DNA of 37,522 nt from Desulfonema limicola. GTDB taxonomy: Bacteria; Desulfobacterota; Desulfobacteria; Desulfobacterales; RPRI01. Location: NCBI GenBank assembly GCA_020723255.1, contig DYJH01000013.1:1-37522 (forward strand). The letters are read 5' to 3'. The position numbers and the translations under genes are program-made. The notes under the pieces are model-generated. The model was given only the letters and a program-made list of their open reading frames with translations. It did not search any database and had not been told where the DNA came from. How positions within the stretch are numbered: the stretch's first letter is position 1; each line of letters opens with the position of its first letter. Positions 32,348-37,522 of the stretch are shown here, piece after piece.

Positions 32348-33169
32348 CTAGCTGCAGTATGAGGCCTTAATAATTGCCCCGCATCTGTCCTGGCGTGCGA
32401 CATCGATTCTGGCTTTGCAGTGTGTTAAGGCGCAACCTACAACACTTATAGCTTTTTCCGGCGTATTGTTTGTTTCGCTTATATGGGACAAGATCACATG
32501 TTCAAGATTATCATGTACAATATCTTGCAGAAGCACTTTTGAATCTTCATTTGACAAATGGCCTGATCTGCTTTTTATCCGCTGTTTCAAAGGCCAGGGG
32601 TAAGGTCCGTTTGCGAGCATATCAGGATCGTGATTTGCCTCAATGATTAATACGGAACACATCTTAAGATTTTCTTTTACCATTGCGGTTGCAATCCCGA
32701 GATCCGTTGCTATTCCTATTTTTGTTTTGTTTTTTGATACCGTAAATCCGGCTGTATCTCTTGCATCATGTGATAATGAAAAAGGATGAAAATGGATATC
32801 ATTTATATTAAATCCCGTACCGCATTCAAAATTCATAAATTCATCGATTCTTCCGAGAAACGAAGATGCTGCTTTTTGGGTTTTATGGCTTATATGGACA
32901 GGAATGGAAAACCGGCGGGAAAGAACTCCTACTCCGTGTATGTGATCGGCATGTTCATGAGTTACAATAATTGCATCAAGATTTTCAGGCGCAAGATTGC
33001 TCGCTTTCATCCTCCGTTCTATCTCAAGCCCGGATAGTCCGGCATCTATGAGAACTGATGTGCAGCCGTCTGAAATATATATTGAATTTCCTTTGCTGCC
33101 GCTTGCAAGCATGCAAAGCTTAAGACCAGACGGTTTGCCGGCTTTTATGGAAGATGTGTTTTTATTCAC
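32348..33169 (-). CDS. MBL-fold metallo-hydrolase (YycJ/WalJ-like)
   Basis: The family signature LASGSKGNS is at the start of the domain, and the metal site THEHADH follows (H71, H73, D75, H76 in this numbering). Later ligands are in SLSHDARD and IIEANHD, the latter typical of the YycJ/ComEC-related group, which includes phosphodiesterase/exonuclease-like hydrolases. I choose the GTG at 33169. It lies one base after the dut stop, with GGAG 6 nt upstream, and yields 273 aa. The ATG 51 nt further upstream would overlap dut by 50 nt and add unrelated residues. It is last in the rpsO-pnp-M16-dut set. The exact nucleic-acid or small-molecule substrate is unknown. Confidence 0.87.
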   Translation of the reverse strand: MNKNTSSIKAGKPSGLKLCMLASGSKGNSIYISDGCTSVLIDAGLSGLEIERRMKASNLAPENLDAIIVTHEHADHIHGVGVLSRRFSIPVHISHKTQKAASSFLGRIDEFMNFECGTGFNINDIHFHPFSLSHDARDTAGFTVSKNKTKIGIATDLGIATAMVKENLKMCSVLIIEANHDPDMLANGPYPWPLKQRIKSRSGHLSNEDSKVLLQDIVHDNLEHVILSHISETNNTPEKAISVVGCALTHCKARIDVARQDRCGAIIKASYCS

Positions 33170-33170
33170 A

Positions 33171-33629
33171 TTATACTCCGGTGTGGCCGAAGCCTCCTTT
33201 GCCGCGCTTTGTATCTTCAAGTCTGTCGGCGATTTCTATTGCTGCTTGATATACCCGCTTAACAAGCATCTGGGCAATTCTGTCTCCACGATTAAAAATA
33301 TAATCCTTTTTCCCGTGGTTAATCACCGCTATTTTTATTTCACCGCGATAATCCGAATCTATTGTGCCGGGAGAATTTATAATGCCTATCCCATGCGTAA
33401 CTGCGAGCCCGCTTCTCGGACGTATTTCTATTTCAAATCCTTCCGGTATCGCAACTGCCAGACCGGTTGGTATCAGAGCGATATCTCCCGGATTAAGAAC
33501 AAATTTTTTTTCAAGGCAGGCGCATACATCCATGCCTGCACTGTAAGGCGTCATATAGCGCGGTAGCGGGATGTCGGAATCCTTATCGCCATTTAACCGC
33601 AAAAATCGGATCACAGGAGTATTTCCCAT
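33171..33629 (-). CDS. dut: Deoxyuridine 5'-triphosphate nucleotidohydrolase (dUTPase)
   Basis: The enzyme hydrolyses dUTP to dUMP and diphosphate, keeping uracil out of DNA and feeding thymidylate synthesis. All five trimeric-dUTPase motifs are present in order: AGMDV (31-35), RPRSGL (70-75), GTIDSDYRGEI (88-98, with the catalytic D91), GDRIAQ (115-120) and RGKGGFGHTG (142-151, the phenylalanine lid over uracil). The length of 152 aa is typical. The start codon overlaps the stop of the M16 peptidase gene by one base (TGATG), so they are coupled. No oddities seen. Confidence 0.97.
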   Translation of the reverse strand: MGNTPVIRFLRLNGDKDSDIPLPRYMTPYSAGMDVCACLEKKFVLNPGDIALIPTGLAVAIPEGFEIEIRPRSGLAVTHGIGIINSPGTIDSDYRGEIKIAVINHGKKDYIFNRGDRIAQMLVKRVYQAAIEIADRLEDTKRGKGGFGHTGV

Positions 33630-34903
33630 CAGATGGACTTTAAAATATCCTCAAACTGTTTTTTATCTGAAACAGGCCCAAGAATGGTTAGTGATAAATT
33701 GTCGAAGTTAAAAAGCAAATTTGCAAGATCAAATACTTCATCTTTTGTAACCGATTCAATTTTGCCGATTACTTCCTGAAGCGGAACATGGCGATTTAAA
33801 TTTATTTCATTTTGCGCCTGCCTGAACATCTGATTATCAGTACTTTCGGATGCAAGAATCAAACAGCCTTTAGAATATTCAACGGCATCTTTGATCTCAA
33901 AATCATCTATAGGACGCTTTTTGATATTTTCAACTTCCTTTATTATTAAATCCGCCGCTTCCAAGGCATTGCCAGGATCAACAGCGGCATATGCGCATAG
34001 CATGCCTGTATCAATATAAGACGAGACAAAAGAATAAACCGAATAAGCAAGCCCTCTTTTTTCACGTATTTGCTGGAAAAGTCTTGAGCTCATATTGCCG
34101 CCGAGTATAGTATTTATAAGCGAATAAGCATACCTTCTTTCATCTGTGAGAGACAATCCTTTATATAAAGCACATATATGAACCTGTTCTAAATCCTTGC
34201 CAAAAATATTTAAGCCTTTTTGCGCATCAGGAGTTATCCGTTCAGGGGGAAACGAGGTATTTTCATAAGATTCAAAAACAGGGCCAATAATATCTAAAAT
34301 TTGATTGTGTTCTATGTTGCCGGCAACCGAAATAACAATGGCAGAAGGCTGGTAACGGATTTTGAAAAACTCTTTTATTTTTTCGGGCTTAAAACTAATG
34401 ATATTTGAGCGTGTTCCAAGCACTGAAGATCCTAGTGGATTGTTTTTAAAAAAGCATTGGTCTGAAAGAAGATGTATATATTCTTCAGGATTATCTTCAA
34501 CCATTCCTATTTCCTGAATTATGACGGGACGCTCTTTTTCAATTTCATTTATATCAAATGTAGAATTTAAGAAAATATCAAAAAGAAGGTCGGCTGCGGT
34601 ATTAATATGAGATGTTATTACTTTTGTATGATAGCAGGTTGTCTCCATGGAAGTAAATGCATTCGCATTCCCGCCCATGGCATCGAATTCCTTTGCGATC
34701 TGAAATGCAGACCTTTTGGTTGTGCCCTTAAAGAGCATATGTTCGATAAAATGGGAAAGACCGCTTTCTTCCTGAGATTCATCACGGGCGCCGGCAGTTA
34801 CCCATATACCCATTGAGACAGAGCATGAGTGGGGCATATTATTGGTGATTATTCTAACGCCGTTTGAAAGTACAGTTTTGTTTTCAGGCCGGTACATTTT
34901 CAT
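33629..34903 (-). CDS. M16 family zinc peptidase (mitochondrial-processing-peptidase-like)
   Basis: The inverted zinc motif HFIEH lies at residues 51-55 (H51, E54 catalytic, H55), and the third ligand glutamate E131 in [10 protein letters not shown] is about 76 residues on, as in pitrilysin/MPP-type peptidases. At 424 aa it is the single-unit form that dimerises to make one active chamber. The later segment [25 protein letters not shown] is the conserved substrate-binding R/Y region. It overlaps the end of pnp by 20 nt and the start of dut by one base, so it is part of one operon. Linkage of this peptidase to pnp is common in many bacteria. Cytoplasmic; its natural substrate is unknown. Confidence 0.95.
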   Translation of the reverse strand: MKMYRPENKTVLSNGVRIITNNMPHSCSVSMGIWVTAGARDESQEESGLSHFIEHMLFKGTTKRSAFQIAKEFDAMGGNANAFTSMETTCYHTKVITSHINTAADLLFDIFLNSTFDINEIEKERPVIIQEIGMVEDNPEEYIHLLSDQCFFKNNPLGSSVLGTRSNIISFKPEKIKEFFKIRYQPSAIVISVAGNIEHNQILDIIGPVFESYENTSFPPERITPDAQKGLNIFGKDLEQVHICALYKGLSLTDERRYAYSLINTILGGNMSSRLFQQIREKRGLAYSVYSFVSSYIDTGMLCAYAAVDPGNALEAADLIIKEVENIKKRPIDDFEIKDAVEYSKGCLILASESTDNQMFRQAQNEINLNRHVPLQEVIGKIESVTKDEVFDLANLLFNFDNLSLTILGPVSDKKQFEDILKSI

Positions 34904-36977
34904 CTTCTAGAACGGCTTTATGGCTTAAGCGGATTTTGCCGTCTTTAGATATTTCAAGAACCTTAACTTTTAATATATCTCCTTCTTTTACTATATCAGA
35001 AACCTTGGTTACCCTTTTGTTTGCAAGCTGCGATATGTGCACAAGCCCGTCCGTACCGGGCAGTATCTGCACAAAAGCGCCAAAATCCATGATCTTAACC
35101 ACTGTTCCGTCATAAACTGCGCCAACTTCAGGCTCAAGGGTTATCTTGTTTATAAGATTGAGCGCCGCCGCTCCGTCTTCTTTCGACATGGCTGCAATCT
35201 TTACAAGGCCATAATCATCAATTTCGACACGGGTATTCGTTTCGCTCTGAATAGACCTGATAGTTTTTCCACCCGGGCCTATAATTTCCCTTATCTTATC
35301 CGGATGAACTTTTAAAGTTATTATAGCCGGGGCATGCGGTGATATTTTTTCGCGGGGCCGGCCGATAGCTTCCAGCATTTTTTCAAGGATAAAAATTCTT
35401 CCTGTGCGTGCCTGTTCCAGAGCTTTTTCCAGAATAGCTCTGGACAGCTCGTGTATTTTTATATCCATCTGAAGAGCTGTTATTCCGTCTCTGGTTCCGG
35501 TAACCTTAAAATCCATATCTCCGGAATGATCTTCATCTCCTAAAATATCGGAAAGAATTACAACCTGATCGCCTTCTTTGACAAGCCCCATCGCAATGCC
35601 TGAAACCGGCGCTTTAATAGGAACTCCGCCATCCATCAAGGCCAGGGTGCCTGAACAGACAGTTCCCATAGATGAGGAGCCGTTCGATTCAAGAACTTCG
35701 GAAACAAGGCGAATTGTATAATCAAACTCTTCTTTGGGAGGAAGAACTTTTTCCAGAGCGCGGGTTGAAAGCCCTCCATGTCCGATATCTCTTCTGCTCG
35801 GCCCTGCAAGGCGTTTGGTTTCACCGACTGAAAAAGGAGGAAAATTATAGTGGAGCATAAACGGCCTTAACTCTTCACCGCTTAAAGTTTCAACTCTTTG
35901 TTCATCAGGGCCTGAACCAAGAGTTAGCACTGCCAGCACCTGTGTTTCACCCCGTGTAAAAAGAGCGCTGCCGTGAGGCCTCGGAAGCAAACCAACTTCG
36001 CATGTAATGGGCCTTATCTCGTCAAATTTTCTGCTGTCTATGCGCCGTCCCTCTTTAATTATGAGGTTTCTGCATATTTTTTTCTGAAGCTCATAAAATA
36101 TCTCGAAATATTCTTCCTTGCGATCAGCATATTCACTGCCAAGCTGCTCAAACAATTCGGTCTTTAAAGCTCGCAAAGCGGTATGTCTTTCTGTCTTTCC
36201 GGGAATAAGAAGATCTTCGCGCATACGGGAGGTGGCAACGGCTTCAACTTTTTCTTCAAAAGCAGGGTCTTTTTTCTTTTCTGTGAAATTTCTTTTCGGA
36301 ATCCCGTTTGTTTCTTTCAGTTTATGCTGAATATCTATGATCGGTTGCATAGCTTCATGGCCGCAAAATATGGCTTCAAGCATATCTTTTTCGCTTACTA
36401 CGCTGCTAGCTCCTTCAACCATGACAACACCGGTTTTTGAACCTGCGACAATTATATTGATATCACTGCCATCACACTCTTTTATGGTCGGGTTTATAAT
36501 ATATTGACCGTCTTTTCTGATTACTCTGACACTGGCAATCGGCCCGGCAAAAGGTATGTCGGATATTTCGAGAGCGGCTGATGCGCCTATCATAGCAAGC
36601 ACATCAGGATCATGTTCATGATCCATAGAAAGAACTGTCGCAATTATCTGGATTTCACAACAGTAAGTTTTGGGAAACAAGGGCCTGATAGGCCTGTCAA
36701 TCAAACGCGAAGTCAGAGTTTCTTTCTCTGAAGGCCTTCCGATTTCACGCCTGAAATAATTTCCTGGGATACGCCCTGCGGCATATATTTTTTCCTGATA
36801 TTCAACGGAAAGAGGTAAAAAATCACCTGGTCGTTCTTCATATGAAGAAACTGCGGTAACAAGCACAACAGTATCACCGTATTGAACTGTTACTGAGCCA
36901 GATGCCTGCTTGGCCAGTTTGCCTGCCTGTATGCTAAGAGTTTTTCCCCCTATATCAACTCTATATGTGTTTATCAT
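34884..36977 (-). CDS. pnp: Polyribonucleotide nucleotidyltransferase (polynucleotide phosphorylase)
   Basis: PNPase degrades RNA from the 3' end using phosphate and can add tails. The 697 residues hold two RNase PH domains (about 1-230 and 310-540), including [13 protein letters not shown] and [20 protein letters not shown] domain follows with the GxxG loop IIGPGGKTI, and then an S1 domain ([18 protein letters not shown]...GLVHISQL). Length and domain order are those of bacterial PNPase. It lies 91 nt downstream of rpsO, the usual order, and the gap contains a hairpin that may have a role in mRNA processing. The 3' end overlaps the peptidase gene. Confidence 0.98.
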   Translation of the reverse strand: MINTYRVDIGGKTLSIQAGKLAKQASGSVTVQYGDTVVLVTAVSSYEERPGDFLPLSVEYQEKIYAAGRIPGNYFRREIGRPSEKETLTSRLIDRPIRPLFPKTYCCEIQIIATVLSMDHEHDPDVLAMIGASAALEISDIPFAGPIASVRVIRKDGQYIINPTIKECDGSDINIIVAGSKTGVVMVEGASSVVSEKDMLEAIFCGHEAMQPIIDIQHKLKETNGIPKRNFTEKKKDPAFEEKVEAVATSRMREDLLIPGKTERHTALRALKTELFEQLGSEYADRKEEYFEIFYELQKKICRNLIIKEGRRIDSRKFDEIRPITCEVGLLPRPHGSALFTRGETQVLAVLTLGSGPDEQRVETLSGEELRPFMLHYNFPPFSVGETKRLAGPSRRDIGHGGLSTRALEKVLPPKEEFDYTIRLVSEVLESNGSSSMGTVCSGTLALMDGGVPIKAPVSGIAMGLVKEGDQVVILSDILGDEDHSGDMDFKVTGTRDGITALQMDIKIHELSRAILEKALEQARTGRIFILEKMLEAIGRPREKISPHAPAIITLKVHPDKIREIIGPGGKTIRSIQSETNTRVEIDDYGLVKIAAMSKEDGAAALNLINKITLEPEVGAVYDGTVVKIMDFGAFVQILPGTDGLVHISQLANKRVTKVSDIVKEGDILKVKVLEISKDGKIRLSHKAVLEDENVPA

Positions 36978-37007
36978 AAAAATCTCCTAAAAATTACCGG
37001 AATTATA

Positions 37008-37023
37008 ATTGCCGGCAGGCAAT
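37008..37023 (-). promoter_or_regulatory. Hairpin in the rpsO-pnp intergenic region
   Basis: ATTGCC/GGCAAT form a 6-bp perfect stem with a 4-nt loop, between the rpsO stop and the pnp start. In the gene direction it is not followed by a U-run, so it is not a clear intrinsic terminator. In E. coli the pnp leader is a structured RNase III target, and this hairpin could have a comparable processing role, but that is only an analogy. Confidence 0.4.
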
Positions 37024-37068
37024 ATTTTTCGGCTCGAAGGGTTCTGCCTTTTGAACTGATCAAATAAT

Positions 37069-37338
37069 TTATCTTCTCAACCCAAGAGAATCAATGATTG
37101 TTCTGTAACGTTGTACATCCTTGTTTTTAACATAATTCAATAACCTTCGCCTTTTTCCTACAAGCATAAGCAGGCCTCTTCTTGAATGATGGTCCTTATC
37201 ATGAACCTTCAAGTGTTCGGTAAGATAAGATATCCTATGGGTTAACAACCCTACCTGAACCTCGGGAGAACCCGTATCATTTTCATGTAACTTGTATTTT
37301 TCGATCAACTTCTTTTTATCATCTGTTTTTAAAACCAA
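37069..37338 (-). CDS. rpsO: 30S ribosomal protein S15 (TTG start)
   Basis: S15 binds the central domain of 16S rRNA and the ribosomal subunit bridge. The 89 residues are a full-length match to the family: [48 protein letters not shown], ending in LGLRR. The start is TTG at 37338. It is preceded by AGGAGG with 10 nt spacing, and no ATG lies in a position that would keep the conserved N-terminus. A TTG start can lower translation and is a possible point for autoregulation, as S15 is known to control its own message in several bacteria. Confidence 0.97.
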   Translation of the reverse strand: MVLKTDDKKKLIEKYKLHENDTGSPEVQVGLLTHRISYLTEHLKVHDKDHHSRRGLLMLVGKRRRLLNYVKNKDVQRYRTIIDSLGLRR

Positions 37339-37522
37339 TTTCTCTTTGCCTCCTGTTTTCTTTCTAACATATCTATTTTTTTATAAATCGGCGCACCCAT
37401 TTTAATTGAAATAAACCACTCTATTGCCTTTTATATACATATATAAATACAAACAAACAACATAATTTCCCAAAATCCGCTATTGATTTTTGTAAAGGTA
37501 CCATTTTGGCTTTATCAAATAA
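37339..37522. other. Upstream region of rpsO
   Basis: This AT-rich stretch holds the AGGAGG ribosome binding site of rpsO at about 37347-37352. No gene fragment or clear promoter hexamers could be supported further upstream. Confidence 0.4.

Noticed and set aside
1-37522. CRISPR array, prophage or toxin-antitoxin pair
   Set aside because: No regularly spaced repeats, phage structural genes or typical toxin-antitoxin gene pairs were seen.

Overview
The window looks like a chromosomal segment of an anaerobic deltaproteobacterium, most likely a sulfate reducer of the Desulfobacterales. This rests on the rpsO-pnp-M16 peptidase-dut block, the tsaE/nnr/mltF block, MITE-like repeats of the type common in that group, and a large set of oxygen-sensitive anaerobic catabolism genes. 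Taxonomy is inferred; no rRNA is present.

Left flank (1-10.7 kb), ordinary chromosome: a minus-strand set of tsaE (cut by the window edge), nnr, mltF and a small duplicated helix-turn-helix-like protein; a repeat element with nested hairpins; an M48 metalloprotease with TPRs; a nucleoside deaminase; two glycosyltransferases; and a YcaO-TPR fusion. A second MITE-like repeat and a tRNA-Ala(CGC) mark the border.

Centre (about 11.0-30.8 kb), accessory catabolic region: two modules share one layout, with a divergent XRE/zinc-ribbon regulator, then a plus-strand enzyme operon, then a lipocalin-like gene at the end. Module A runs: decayed regulator (11.07-11.40 kb), glycyl radical enzyme, DUF1329 protein, DUF1302 outer-membrane protein, crotonase, two 2-hydroxyacyl-CoA dehydratase/benzoyl-CoA reductase-type subunits, intact lipocalin-like protein. 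Module B runs: intact regulator (20.87-22.33 kb), acetone/acetophenone-carboxylase-type beta subunit, alpha subunit with a fused gamma-like zinc ribbon, PaaK-type acyl-CoA ligase, radical SAM protein with unusual cysteine spacing, FMN split-barrel protein, small unknown protein, decayed lipocalin-like gene. Each module thus keeps one member of each bookend pair and has lost the other.

How the genes may work together (inference): DUF1329/DUF1302 would handle uptake of a hydrophobic compound. A radical step by the glycyl radical enzyme and an ATP-dependent carboxylation followed by CoA activation would feed CoA thioesters to the crotonase and the FeS dehydratase/reductase pair. The substrate cannot be named from sequence. 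No glycyl-radical activase of canonical type and no ASKHA ATPase activator for the FeS pair lies in the window, so both would have to be supplied from elsewhere.

Right flank (31-37.5 kb), ordinary chromosome on the minus strand: rpsO (TTG start), pnp, M16 peptidase, dut and an MBL-fold hydrolase as a tight operon, then a GatZ/KbaZ-type protein next to the accessory region.
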